Origin: Lineus longissimus
Taxonomy: Eukaryota; Nemertea; Pilidiophora; Heteronemertea; Lineidae
Direction: 5' to 3'
Length of the DNA stretch: 64,000 nt
Assembly: GCF_910592395.1 (NCBI RefSeq)
Contig: NC_088310.1
Coordinates: 22,017,501-22,081,500 of the forward strand
Shown here: positions 22,956 through 37,100 of the stretch, in pieces
Layout: every line of letters starts with the position of its first letter
Numbering within the stretch: the stretch's first letter is position 1
Notes under the pieces: model-generated
Told to the model about the DNA's origin: nothing
The model's database searches: none
What the model saw: only the letters and a program-made list of their open reading frames with translations
Program-made: the position numbers and the translations under genes

Positions 22956-23900
22956 CAAGCAGGATACCGCGGTGACGTCACATCACGTGATCCCGACCCA
23001 TATTACTGATCGCTATGGCCAATCAGATTCAGTCTACTGACAGCACCAGCACTGCACACATCTCCACGTCTCACTGTCTGGTGCGCTCCTGTACACAAAA
23101 ACACCAATAGACATGAAATATTGCAATACCTAGTATGGATTCTTCCTGTGTAAAATAAAATTTACAGAGCAGATTAACTTCCACGAATAAAAAAGACGTT
23201 TGGCGTGGCCAAAGTGCGAAAATAATGTCTCCGCTTAAATACACTACGAAATACACTAGGCAATGCACTACGCAATATACAGTAGAGATGCAGTTGAGTT
23301 TGTTATTGTTTTGACTTAGAAGCCCGCCCATATCATAATATATTCATGTATTCATGAAGTATGAACTCATTTCTGTCCCATACAACTCTAAGAACAGTCA
23401 ATTTCTCCTTAAATCATCACCGAAACCGCGATATCCGCAGGAAGATTTCGTTGTAGTGTCCGAAAATGCATGATCTTACAGGGGCGCTAACTCGACAAAT
23501 AGAGGGGATCTATGAGGATCTATGCGAGTTTTAGGTCCTACAGGTCTCGAACTTGTAAAATCTGTAAACATGCCTCCAAATCCCATTATGATAATGAAGA
23601 GATTGCCCCATATCTGGGAGACTGTTTTGAAACCATCGCTAATTTTGGAAGATCGGTGCCCGGCTATTTAGTTTAAAAAACCCTATTTTTCCCCATCAAA
23701 ACAGCACTTTTCATTATTCAAATGATAGCTTATTGTCTGAAGACTTATTTCATAGCAGAAAAGTACTAATAACTCTGATTTGATGCGAAAAATCTAACTT
23801 TTTTGATGACTTGATTTTCCCCTTGGCCGTGGATCGAGTTTGTTTACAATATGCAGCGCCATCTTGGAAAAGCCGTGACGTCACCGCGGTATCCTCCTTG
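22956..23900. mobile_element. Non-autonomous DNA transposon, 945 bp, 25-bp TIRs, 9-bp TSD
   Basis: The ends are inverted repeats of 25 bp with one mismatch: left CAAGCAGGATACCGCGGTGA (first 20 of 22956-22980), right mirrored at 23876-23900. Each inner end contains TGACGTCA. It is flanked by identical gatgttggg at 22947-22955 and 23901-23909. A related, uninterrupted copy of the flanking repeat at 18.35 kb has one gatgttggg, which confirms the insertion boundaries. No transposase-like frame lies inside. A 9-bp duplication is typical of Mutator-like elements; the family assignment is inferred from that alone. Confidence 0.88.
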
Positions 23901-23909
23901 GATGTTGGG

Positions 23910-25107
23910 TTGCGGTCGGTGGCGCATTATTCTGTAAATGGGGAAACACTGACGGATGTTACAGCGGGCAATAAAGGATTCTATTGCCAGGTCTTAAACG
24001 ATGACAACCTACTTAATCTGTCTTTAAAAAGTACGCGGGGACATGCTAAAGGGAGCTATTTCGTTTTTCATGATGACATCCTTCCGCGATTACAACTTCT
24101 CCTGAATCAGCTGTCAAAAGGATTTTTCCAATAAGTCCCCAGATACGAGTATGCATCTTATCATCTGTAACACCAAAAAATCACTACAAAAGTTTTCTGG
24201 GTGGCATGAACGTGTAGAAATGGCAATGGTATGGGATTTACAACATGTACTGTTCAATGCCTCAAGCACAGAAAACATGAAAAGTGATCTGGTGTTTGGA
24301 AAAGAATCGTTAGAAAATCAATCACGATATGTTAAAATTTCGATAAATTGCCCATCCAGTATTCATTAAAACGTGCTCGCTTTAAATGTCCAATTATTTT
24401 ACTCCTTAAACCATCAGCTGAATGAGACTGGCGTGGCAGATGGTGGGCTTGTATCGATCAGGCATTGGAGGGAACTGTTTTTCACCATCGGGGTAGTCGC
24501 TACGGGGCAACATAGCGGTTATCTATAACACGGCCCTAAGAAATGCTGCCTACCCGTTTTTGGATTTATACTTTATTATAATTACGGAAAAGGCAGTTAG
24601 AAGAGGCAAAACGGTAGGTTGACGATTCTGCAGGTCACTGGAAACTATCTGACTGGTGAAAATTGCATGCGATCGTGATCGTGCTCGGCGATGCTGATGG
24701 GTCCTGCAGTGCAAGAGATATGTCGCCTATACTCTGAGCAACTTCAAACGTTTGCAATATCAAAATATACCAGCAACATGATTTGACTGTGTCCTGCATG
24801 TACATATCCTGAAATTTAATCCAATTGCAAAGACGGTCTTCATTGCAAAATTACCGACTACCAAACCAGCAGTACGACAAATGGAAAAATTAAGGCAAGG
24901 GAAAAAAGGGCCAGGGCAAAACGGAATCATCTGGATCATCTATACAATACTTTCTACAACCAGGATATCTAGCAGGTCGAATGACAATGATTTTTTAATA
25001 TCAAGGTTCTGGGTTTATGGTAAAAGGCTTCCTTCTCATTTTGGATATTGATACCGTTTAACTGCCACAAGTGTCCGTATCTCTTGCAGGCTGCGTGAGC
25101 AGAAGCT
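23910..25107. other. Intergenic region upstream of the VWA-lectin gene
   Basis: The first part continues the dispersed repeat. Two short open frames (to 24134 and 24151-24369) have no recognisable family and no splice support. The 3' part should hold the promoter of the gene that starts at 25108; I see no distinctive element. Confidence 0.45.
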
Positions 25108-25174
25108 ATGACCCCGAAGACGGTCATCCTAGTCCTTCTGCTGGCCGTGGCTGTCAGGGAAGTCGTGTCCAAGA
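25108..25174 (+). other. Exon 1: signal peptide
   Basis: ATG opens MTPKTVILVLLLAVAVREV, a short positive N-terminus followed by a strongly hydrophobic core, then VSK and a donor AAGA|gtaagt in phase 1. The start is the first ATG with this property, and the next exon joins in phase. Confidence 0.85.
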
Positions 25175-28100
25175 GTAAGTCAAAAGAAGCCGAAAACACC
25201 TGTCCAAGGGTTCTTGTTTGGTGATGGACTATTTGCTTTATCTATCAAATTCAATGTTCCCCTTCTTAGTATCTGCTCTTGCAGTATCTTCTAGATAAAA
25301 TTATTATTTAGAAGTGATTACGCTCATATTCTTTGCGCTGGGAAATTGAATCTTTACAACCGACACATCTACATCCATATTTCACGTTTTTTATCTTTTT
25401 TTGCGGAATGGTAAATAATGTGCATACGACGTGAATGCATGTAATCGAACTTCTGCTTGCCTCAGGTCAAGTTATCGAATGACCAACCAAATTCTTGTGG
25501 ACATCGCCACCGCTCATTTGAGATTCGAACCTCCAGTGAATATAAACTGTGGGTAATGCAGAGACCGACCGAGTTCCTTTCTGTCGTAATGACGAACCCG
25601 GCTGGCTCAAACGTGTGCCCACAAAGATATACTGATGTGGATAGCAAATAGGTCATTGACGCGGCTATTAAGTATCAATCGTGTCTGGTCACCCACCAAA
25701 CTCGGTGCCGCAAGTTGGACATTGGAAGTCAGCTAACCTCAGTGAGTAACTTTGGGGAATCTTCCTGTCCACTTTCGAAGTGGTACAAATTCCCTCCTGA
25801 ATAACTAAATATACATACATTTTGTTTTTCTATTTCACAAAATATTAAATCAGCTGTTTCTAAGTTTGCCTCACCAGTAAGCCAACCGACGTGGTATTCG
25901 TGGTGGACAGCTCCAAAACCATCGGTCAGTCAACCTTCGAGCAGATAAAGTTCTTTCTCCACTCCCTCGTAAGTTCTTTCCTCATCGGAAAAAAGTACAT
26001 CCAAGTCGCCGTCGTCCGGTACTCATCCAAGGACAGGATCAAAGCGTATATCAAGCTTGGCTCTTTCAACAGACAGGACGACCTTATGGAGCGTATTAAC
26101 AGCATGACATACGATGGAGGAGGTTCCTGGACGGGTGAAGCGCTGAAGTACGCCCGGACCAAGATTTTCTCTTCAAACAACGCCCGGCCGCATGCCAAAA
26201 AGATCCTCGTCATTCTTACTGATGGCATCGCCAATGATATGAAGCGGTTCGACAGGGAAGCCCAAGTCTTGAAGGCAGCAGGTGTTATCATTTTTGTAAT
26301 AGGGGTGGGACACCCGAAGATGTCGGAGGAGTTCGTTGATGCAGCCAGCCAGCGACTCTCGGCGCATGTTTTCAGTTCGTCCAAAAAGAAGCCTTTGTCG
26401 GCTGACACTATTGAAGTAGAAGTTGCAATATGTGAAGGTAAGATGTAGTGTTGATGAGGTCACGACTATGCTCAATTGCAAGATATATAATCTGATACAA
26501 GTAGTTACACTAGCTTCTGCACAAGCTCTGCTTCATAAGAAGACCAACTATGATTTTTTGTAAAGAACAAGACTTCATTCATTAGGGCAGGCTAACGAAA
26601 CTGGCTAACTGATAGATCTGTTCAGTGCAGTGGCAGTTCGTTCGCAGGTGATTTGTTTCTCTAGCACCAATCGTTCTTCCAAAACGGACTACATTGAGGA
26701 CGTACCAATTAAGTACGGCAGCTAGCAGCTAAGGTGTCACTTGGATCAAACAACCCTAAGGTTGTGGCAGTACGACACCAATCCGGATCATTGGGATATA
26801 ACCATATTCAAGGTTTTTGAGTTTTTGAAGAATGAGCTTTAAACCTTTATATTTCGCTGAAAAAGCTTTGAGGGGTGCATATTCAATTTTGTTTTGGGCA
26901 AAACAAATTTCAAACGCAAAAAAGCTTCAAGAGTGCTCCCTCACGACGTACCAAAAACGACAATATCAGGAATCTTTATCTATTTGCAGAGATGTCCTGC
27001 TACAAAGGGCATCGATGCTACAATCGGCGGAAACCCGGGAAACACAGCACGAAGCATGGAAAGAGTAAGTCCAACCAAAGGTATCGATGTAGATGTGCCA
27101 GGCCCAACTTCTTTCTCAGAATTCTGCTTATTTTTCTTCAAACTTGGTTATGGTGAGCATTTAATTTTTGATCGCAACACTGTATGTTCTAAGGAGACTT
27201 TCTTCTTTGTTAGTCTTAAGTGTATCGTCTTTTTTACAAGCGGCAATAATCTTAACAAAGTCGAGTAGTTATACTCCCAGCTACGAATGTAGCATCTCAA
27301 TTAAACATCGGTCTGAACGTAATGATAGAGGCAAATGCGATAGTACGTGAGCGTCGGTACGAGATTAAATAGCACTTTTTTAAGACTATCTGTAGATTCA
27401 TCTATCCAGCAGGTGAATGATAATTTGAGCTTGTTACTTGATAACTCTGGATATTTTATTACATCGTAATGTTATGATATCCAGAATGATAAATTTGCAA
27501 ACTGTCCAAATCTATTCAAAAATGCATTTAGAGGCATGTGTAATTTGATACAAAGAAGTACTAAAAACTGGTTTGCCACCATCAAAGTTGCACTGTTTTG
27601 ATCGGTGTGTCTGAAAGACACAATAATCTTATGCTTTCCCTGTGTAACACCAACGCATTTTTGCGTTTCAGATGTGGCGAAACCCGCCAAGGCTGCAGGC
27701 GTGAAAAGTACGTATTACCTATCACCGAATGAACGTGTCTGTTTTTAATGTTAGGCTATATGAAAACCTTTTCTATTGTCCGACACAAATAATCATCAAA
27801 TCCGGTGTGACAGGGACCAAAGACCTACTGTATCTGTTGTACGACATCAAGCATACGTCATTTTTTAGACTAAGTCCCACACCTCATTTAAAGTTAATGA
27901 ACGATGGAATAGGGCTATCGAAAGGGCTGCATTGCAAAACAACAGGCCCTATTCACTATCCATTGGACTTGAATGTATAGGTCATTTTACTTGTAATCCT
28001 TTAAGTGAGTACCGTTTGCAATAGCTTATTCGAATTTAGTTTCAGGTGTAAAGAATAAGAAGGCGCTTTTGGCTGCTGAGTTGAACATAGCAAAGAAAAC

Positions 28101-31100
28101 CTTAAAAGGTAAAGTAAAAATATATCTCTGCATTTTATAACTGAATGCTGGAGTGTCGCAGGTTTAAAAAAATAATGATAATACTAATTCATTTGACCTG
28201 TTTTATCATTACTATTGTCATTATAACTGATATGTTTTATATGTATGTACTAAATGTTTCATCATTGTTAATGTACATGCATTGTTTGGGAAATGCATGT
28301 ACATTAATTTAGCACTTTGATCCTAGTAAATTATCATTATTTGATAATCATAACGAACAGCCATTTCCATTTTATTTTAGGACCAAAACTAAAAAAGTTA
28401 ACTACTCTTTTGACGAAGTCGGCAGGTGTCTCTAAAAAAGGCAAAGCAGCCAAGCTGACTAAGAAAATAAAAGTTGGCAAATTAGCTGCAGGGGGTAAAA
28501 AAACAGTGGCATCAATGGGCACAGCGAAGGGTACACCACCAAAAGGCGCAGCGAAGGATGTAGTGATAAAGGCTGGAGAGAGCAAAGTGAAGGCTGGTGC
28601 AGTGGGAACGAAAAAGGTCTCAGTATCAGGTAAAGCTTGAGAAACAGCTCACTGCTGGCGGCAGTTATTCTTGATAATAATCATCAATTATTCTCGATAA
28701 TAAACACGTCTAATTATTCAAGCTTTCGTTGTTTCTATATTTTTGTCAAAATATTGACAATCATAGAAATTGTGTTCGTTCAATTTGCAGGCAAAGGCTT
28801 TGGAAAAGTATTATCGGGTGCGTAATATTTTAGTTAGTCGTGATTTTTTGCCAAATGGAACGTTAGACTAGTTAATTAATTGTTATACATGTACATGTCT
28901 ATATTGATAGCGGTGCACCTAACATGAAGATACTCATTTTATTATAACATTGGCAAAGAGACCAAACCCTTCTTCATCGATCAGCAATTGTTCTTGAATG
29001 TATAAGCTCAAAAACTCTTTCATCTGTTATTTCAGCCGGGAAAACCTCCAAGGTTTTTGCGAAAGGTGAGTAATTGAGAGAAAAACTCTCGCACTCAGCG
29101 GCTGGCGCCAGAACATGCCTCCACCGCGCGAGAGGCACAGAACGTTGTATATGTATTTTCAATGGCTTGGTTGGTTGCACGTACGACGTGAGCAACCGGT
29201 ACCGAATTTATCGTTAGCAGTGATCCTGAGTCTTCCCAAAAATAAATCTTACCATCTTCTCTAATTTCTAGTTGCAGGCAAGTGTCCTCCGACATACAAG
29301 AAAGAAGGGAAGGAATGTGTGAAGAGGAAGAAAATCATTGGTAGGTTTACGGTGTCACATCTAGTATCATATCACATCACATCACTTCATCTTAAAACAA
29401 TTCTACAATATGCATTACCCGAGGAACCAGTCAGGCAGGGATCAAATTTTTGCGCCAGTTGTCATTAAACCGGCGAGTTGTTGCCAATTCGGAAGTTCTG
29501 TCAGCGACTGAGTCTTACATAAGGTCATCCCACTTCGTTTCAGATCTTAAATGCCCCGTAGGCGGCACCAAGGTTGGAAAATTCTGCACCTACAAATGTC
29601 CTAAGGGATGGACTCGAATCAAGAAGTTCTGGTGCCACAAGAAGACCGTGAGGAAAGAGGTTAAAACACTGAGTAAGTCATCTCTTGTGTGGTCGTTGCT
29701 TCAGACAATGGTGCACTTAATTTCAAAATAACTCTTTTCTTGGACATTTTTTCTCGCTAATAATGCTGATAACAACGATTGAATGATTTACTGGGTAACT
29801 TTATTAAAGGATTCAGCAATCAAACGAGTTTGAATGATACCACATTTACTGATAGGGTCTCTACCTCTTCGAGCCCGCACTTTTTTGTCATTCCGATTGC
29901 GTTCTTTCTCTATGCGATCATTTGCATCTTTTTAAATTCTTTTCAGGGAAGGCATGTCCATCCGGGTTGCAACCGGTTAAAAAAGGAGGAAAGCTGGTGT
30001 GTCAATTTAAATGCCCAAAGGGATCGAAACGAATAGGATTCCTATGTGTGAAGAAAGTAGTCAAGAAAAGTAAGTTCCCGTGAATGTGTGCATAACGCAT
30101 ATTTGAAAACTGCCTGTTGCGAATAGAGGGGATACATTTTATGTATTGTTTTGAACTGCTTTATTTTACCAAAAAAACAAGGAGGTATTTTTGTATTTGC
30201 TGTTGAATTTTGAACCATATACTAAATAACGGTATTGACTGTTTTATTTCATACTCTCTATATCTGTGTATCTTACAATTAATTACGGTACTTTGTTTTG
30301 CTTAGATCAATGTTGTCCAGCAGCCAAGCACAAGGGAAATGAGTGCATCTTTGTTTGTCCTCCGGGGTACAAACGAATAAAGGATACATGTCATAAAACA
30401 ACTGTTACCAAAGGTAATCGATGGGGCCATAGTGGGGGTGTACTGCCCCCAGACAGGCCTCACTATCAAATGTGTGTTTCATGCAAATTTGGCATGAATG
30501 TGGCAAAAGGGGTTTGTTTAGGACCAAAAACCTATATACAGGCAACATTCCTCACCAAAAACATGGCTGAAATATTACCAGAACATCATTGGATTCCCAT
30601 AGGAGGTCCAAAACCAACCGCGTTCGGTCACGATTGAATGTGCCATAGCATGAAGGTAATACTAGCCAAAAATCATTAACTTGAGCACTAGCCAGTTATC
30701 TGTTGAATTTGCTTTGCGTCTTACCTTTAGTTATCTCCTTGAATGCCAGTCACAAAATGGACAAATTCCTTCTCCGTACTTTGTAATCGGCAATCTCTCA
30801 CACCCACCGAAAGCAAGATTCAACAACGATTAATACCGTTCTATTCGGGAATCTGATTTATAAAAAAAAAGAAACAGACTGAGTCTAGCATATTTTTGTA
30901 ATTCCAGTGACTCTTTGCCCGAAGAATATGGTCAAGAAAGGTGATAAATGCGTTGGCAAGTGCCCCACCGACTTCGTCAGAAAGGGTGGTATCTGCATAT
31001 CTAAGTGCCCACCTGGGTACAAACAACAAGGCGAAAAGTGTATCAAGGTGATAACCAATCACAGTAAGTTTAATTTGGGGATGATAAGCAATAGATAAAA

Positions 31101-34100
31101 CAGCGCATGAAGCTATAACGGTCCGATGAAGCCATGCAGACTGATGGTGAATGGAGTTGTGCTTTATATTCAATGTACATGTACATAAAGCCATGCCGAA
31201 AATCTCGAAGAAATGAACCATAGATGCCATACAATCATGCAATTCTCGTCTTTATAGAACCAGCGATAGCAGACCGAATTTGAATAACTGACTTAAGTCT
31301 GAATGGATGTTTGTCATCTATCTACTCGCAGACAAGTTACAAAGCTATCAGGCAATGTCAGATTCGAACATTGCGTTTATGTTGAAAAAAAACACTTAAT
31401 ACATCTTCTTTTAGAAAAAATATGCGCCGAAGGACTGAAGAAGCTAAAGGGAAAATGCCTACCATATTGTAAAGAAAAAAAATTCAAATTAAAAACGGAT
31501 GGATTCTGTGAACACATTACTATTAAGATAATTAGAATCAAAATAGATAGTAAGTAAATTTTTATTTTTATTCACAGTGCAACAAGTCTTAAGCCGCTTT
31601 TGACATTGATGGAGACCAACAGCGTCGGAGGGTCTCTGTGTTTTTATTGGGGGCGGGGGAGGGGGGTCGAACCACATTTGTCCTTAGAAAAAGGAAGAAA
31701 TGGATTAAGTCAGTCTTCGAAACTACATCTAAGATGGCCATATGTTGCAATATATAAAGGTCGAAGGGCCTGTTGAATCCATCGGCATAGCTTCCAAATC
31801 CTGCGAACGTAATTGTATGTGGATTCGTTTAGCTTTTCCTACTTTCTAACAACGCAATGCATAAACACCTATCTTAACTAATTCCAGTGAGGTGTCCGAA
31901 AGGCTCCATGCTCTCGCTTGGAAAGTGTTGCCCTCTCGGCTTTGTCAACGTCAAGGGTAAAGGCATTTGCTGTCCAAAGGGACAGGAGCCAGTCGGTCCA
32001 AATAAATGCTGCCCTAAGGGAACGAAACTGTTCCAAGGCCAGTGCTGCCCACCGGGTACCAAAGTCATCAGGGAAGGATCTTGCACCACGCCGCCAACTG
32101 TGCCGCCATCCAAACCACCGATCCTGGTTACGACTACTACCACCCGGCCCGGACAATCAACAACCACAAAACGTAGGTAGTTGTCCTGGTACCAACAAAT
32201 TTGTACTCAGGGATATTTTCAATGATATTTTCAAAAGTATACATCCACTATGTTTATAGCTGCAAACATACATTGTATGACACGCGTATATTGGTAGTAC
32301 CTTTCAGCACGGCAGTAACTACCTTAACAAAAAAAAAACTGGTATGGTTGAGTTTTTATACATGTATACTTTCAAAATAATAAGAAAAAAATATTGGTCG
32401 ATGCGTTTTGGGTTGGCTTTGGTGCCCAATTGTTTTACGTCCTGTTGTATTAACTTCAAACTATTATTCCAGCGAAGTGTCCTAAAGGTTACTTCAAAAC
32501 GGGCACAATGAGAAAATGTTGCAAGATTGGTACAGTTTGGTCGGGAGGCAAATGCTGTCCAAAGGGCACTGTCCTTATCAAGGGCAAATGTTGTCCACCT
32601 GGAAGTAACCCGTCTGGAGGCCAGTGTTCGCGACCACCACCTCCAAAGACAACAGTCAAACCAAAACCAGGTACCACAGTCATGACCATAAGTAAAGCAT
32701 GTTCCTGCGCGTTTCCTAAGGGCGATAGCGTTTGACATCTCAACACTTTTTTAAATCTCGTGAATACAAATAGCCGGGTTGCAAAATTCACTCGACTTGA
32801 GAAGCGCGCTCATGCCACAGCTTATTTATCACGGAGGTCAATCGAATGAATATGGTTACTGGGCTCAATAGACCTGCGAAACGATTGTTTAAATGAATTT
32901 TTAGTGATTTGTAAGGACTTCTTTCACCTCTCAGTTTAACCAGCCACAATAGATTATTGCGTGTCTGTTGCTACCGGAATTCAGTTCCCCACAGTACGTA
33001 GTACGCCAATCGATTGGTCACCGTGCTTATGGTCATGTCTGTAGGTCTAATCAGTCTTCAAAGTAACTGAAGAAATATAAAAATCTTTGCATCTTTTGTA
33101 TTAGATAAAGTTCAATCATGTCAATAGATTTCACTCGTATCTAATACAAAAAGTGTTAATATTTATTTACTTTAAGACCCAACACCCTTAGAAATAAAGG
33201 TTTTGTGCTTTTCAAAAAGCTTTTATGGTTTTTCAACCTACAAAATTGTTTTTTCAGAGAACTGGAAAATCTCTATGGTTTTGTTTGTGCTTGTTAAACA
33301 ATTCAGCTTGTTTTTAATATCCCTGAATTTTTAATATCCCCCTCAACAGAGTGCATATCTCTGTTAGCTAAAAAAGCTCTAAAAGGATTTCTGAAAGCTA
33401 AAAAAACTTTATTTTAAGAGTGTGTACAGAGAAGAAAATTAACAGATGGTTATCATTTCGATGATCTTCGTATCTTGATCATTTTTTTAAGTTACTTGGA
33501 TGGTTGAATCGCTGAGTCTGTGGCATTTTGTTAATGTTGCTGCATTTCGATTGAAATAATCACCGCATTATTACAGTTCCGGTGAAATGTCCAGAAGGTT
33601 CTGTGATTGTAACCGTAAAGCCTATCATTACAACGACATCAACGACAACGACCACCACCACCACCACCACCACCACAACAACAACCGTAAAACCTGGGAA
33701 AACGACAACGACCACAACAACGAGACCAGGGTTGACAACACTAAAGCCAAAATGTTGTCCAAAAGGAATGATCCTGAGTCACAACGAGTGCTGTCCGAAG
33801 GGTCACCACTTTACAAATAAACGATGCTGTAAGATTGGCCTGATACATGTAGGAGGTGGAAAATGTTGCCTAAAGGGTTACAAAGTTCTCAAAGGGAAGT
33901 GCTGTCCGCCGCATATAAAATCTCTAGTTGGAGGAAAGTGCATGAACGCTCCAACACCAGGACCTACGGTGAAGCCTGGTACACCAAAACGTGAGTACAC
34001 CGTTCTCTGTCAGTTTTGGTTCATGTCCGATCAATCTTCCACCTTCCTATACATATATTGGTAAGACAACGCTGAGTTGTACACACCATGCCCTGTACGC

Positions 34101-37100
34101 CTACTAATTTATCAACTAGGGCCGGGTTAGCAACTCTCTAGTTGGCAGCAACATCTGTTATGTATTCAGCTTCACCTGAAGTGTATTGACTCCTCTTTGA
34201 AATAATCCAGGGGCATCAAAAAATAGAGCCAACATTGACGACAATGCTGCTTGAATTGGCAACTGAACTAGTCAGTAACTTTGAGTCCTGAAATACTGCT
34301 AAGTAAATGCCTTTGCTGAAACATGATTCATTGTTTCCTTTCAAGCGGTCACACCATCTAAATGCCCACCTTCCAAAAAATGTCCGCGTAAGTAATTTAA
34401 GCAACTCAAAGATAAATTACGTATATCACGTACATCAAATATTACTTCTAGCTTAGATGGGAAACGCTTCACTATCTGTAAGCCATTTCTTATGGTAAAT
34501 AGCAACTGTGATATAAAACCAACATCAACAACAACAGCACTTTCTAACAATGAGCCAGATGTCAAGCGAAATACGGAGAGAACCTGATATATAACCTGTA
34601 TATGGAGAGAACCTGATATATAACCTGTATATAAGAACCTCCTCCTTTCCGGTCTTGATTTAGTACAGGGACCCACGAGTCCGGTGTTAAGTCATACTAA
34701 TCATAATACTGCTGATAACTGATTTCTTTGAACAGATTGTCCAGCCGGACTAGTTTGGATTAACAAGAAATGTGGTAAGGTAGTCAAATTGTAAAAGTAA
34801 AATTGCTCCTCCAATATGCGTTTGTGTGATTACATGTACTAAGTGTAAAAAAGTTTCTTCATACTAAAATACCGGACAGCATCATGCTCCCCTTCTAACT
34901 GATCACAAATGTTTCATATATTCAAATAAAAATTTGCGTTTTTGTAACGTTTTGAATCATCCCCAATTCATGCCAGTCATTGAGTCATTGACAGGGAATC
35001 ATTGACAGGACCAGGCTAACATACGCGAGTGCGTTGGGTAAGCATAAATTTTTTAAGAAAAAGAATCTTGTACGTTATTTAAATCATCGACTAAATAATG
35101 TTGTATATATTAAAATTTTCAGGTTGTCAGCCTCCATTAGTGCGACAGGGAGGGAAATGTGTGCCTAGTATGTATCATTGTTTATTTTACTTAATATTAT
35201 TCATTATCATTCCCACTCACTGGCAACTATGCTATTACAGTATCGTAAACCACTCGCCAGCCAATCAACATGATCCATTATGGCTTGCGGATCCTTTGTA
35301 TGTAGATGGCAGGACCACAAATCATACCACATTTTGCTGAGAAAAAAATGCTTTAAAAAATAACTTTGGTAGCGAATGTATGACTGTCAATTGTGGCTAC
35401 AGTATTTTATATACTGAACTGATTCTATTTTCACAGAATGCGCTAAGCCGATGATATGGAAGGGTGGCAACTGCGGTAAGTGGAAGTAACTCATCTCCTA
35501 AGAATGCTAAATCCTGCAACTCATGATTGAGATTGTTCTCAATGCAATCAAAAAAGACCATGTCTGATGACGTCAGGAGGTTCAAGAGGTTGTGGCAAAA
35601 GCAATAAATATTTGTGGGGTGTTGATGCCTATTTGAACTCTGTACCATAAAAGAGAATATAGCAATTTATATGACGACAATTTGCTTTACATGAATTGAT
35701 GTTGTTGCTTTTTGTTTTTTGTATTTCCAGTTTGCCCAGGTGGTATGACGAAGATCAACGGGAAGTGCCTTACTGCACCAAGTAAGGAAGAGAAAATGCA
35801 CACATTGAATCAAGGCCTACGCTTTTTTGTAAATTGTTTTTCTCTGCACATAAATAGAACATGTTGCTGTGCATTAACTAAAGAAATGGACTTTCCTATA
35901 GTTTAATCTGATATTGGTTCACACAGAAGCAAGCGTGTATTTACTGTTTTGAAAAATCGCAATATTTGATTTCAATTTTTAAACGAGTGGCGATGTCATG
36001 GCCTTCAAGAGATTGTGTATGAAATAACGCAGATGCGTGAAGGAGATACTGTTGCTTCATGGTAAGTCACAAACACGCCCAGTGAAAATATATTTAACTG
36101 TCCTCAACCTCCTTTGCGGTTGTTGGCAGCACGACGAGAGACACATACAGTGTCCATAATGTAATCAAGACTTTTTTCCATTTTAGAATGTGTACCACCA
36201 AGAAGTTGGATAAAGGGCAAATGCTGTAAGGCTATCTTTGATTAATAGCGTTGATCCCTTTTGGTAACAAGTCATAACTATGATTTGACGAAAATCGGAT
36301 GGCATGTGATGCTGACAGTAGGGACAACGCTGATATGAGCCATTAAGGTTCATCCACGCATTTGACCAAGACTATCAGTTATAACTTCTTGGAAACCTTG
36401 GCCCGGTTTTAGCATGTTAGCTCATAACATCATGATGACATGATCGTTGTTATACATTTACATCAATAAATGAAACGACACGTCAAATAAATCGTCCAGA
36501 TGTATTATCATGTACGTCACTTCGTAGTAACATATAATGCTTCTTCTTCCAGCATGCAAGAAGCCGCTAGTATTCGTCAATGGAAAATGCAGTGAGTAGC
36601 ATTTCTAGGGAAGACTTAGTCATCTCAGTCGAAACTTACATGCTGTTTACAACTTTGCCTAATAAAAATTACATATGTGTATATACTGGCGGTGTGTTTG
36701 CAAGAGTAAGCCAAATGCTGGGAGCGAATGTTTACTCATCACGTATACTTAAAAAATATCCACCAAAGACTTCTCATCAATACTTTGACATCGCCTATCT
36801 TTCAGTTTGTTCAAAACCATTGATTATGATCAAGGGGAAATGCCGTAAGTTTACGAATATTTCCGTCATATACTTTCGTGTGTACTTTAGTTTAGCTAAT
36901 TTGAATCGTACTTCTAGTGCCGTACTACATGCATGTAAAATGTAGCTACATTGTACGAATACGACTCTGTGAAATTTGATGTGTATGATACGTGTAGCTT
37001 GATGGTGGATATCAGAATCCATTTGTTGCCAAAGGTGTTAAACATTGGAATTCGCTGTGTCTTCGTTTTATAATACAGGTGTGGCATGTTTATTTTTTAA

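Noticed and set aside
23811-24134. Open frame of 107 codons
   Set aside because: It runs from inside the transposon, across its right end, into the dispersed repeat, so it cannot be an old gene. No family resemblance.
33587-33820. Alternative frame with Asp/His/Asn runs (DNDHHHHHHHH-like)
   Set aside because: Frame-shifted reading of the ACC/ACA run; the Thr frame joins neighbouring exons in phase and carries the Cys modules.
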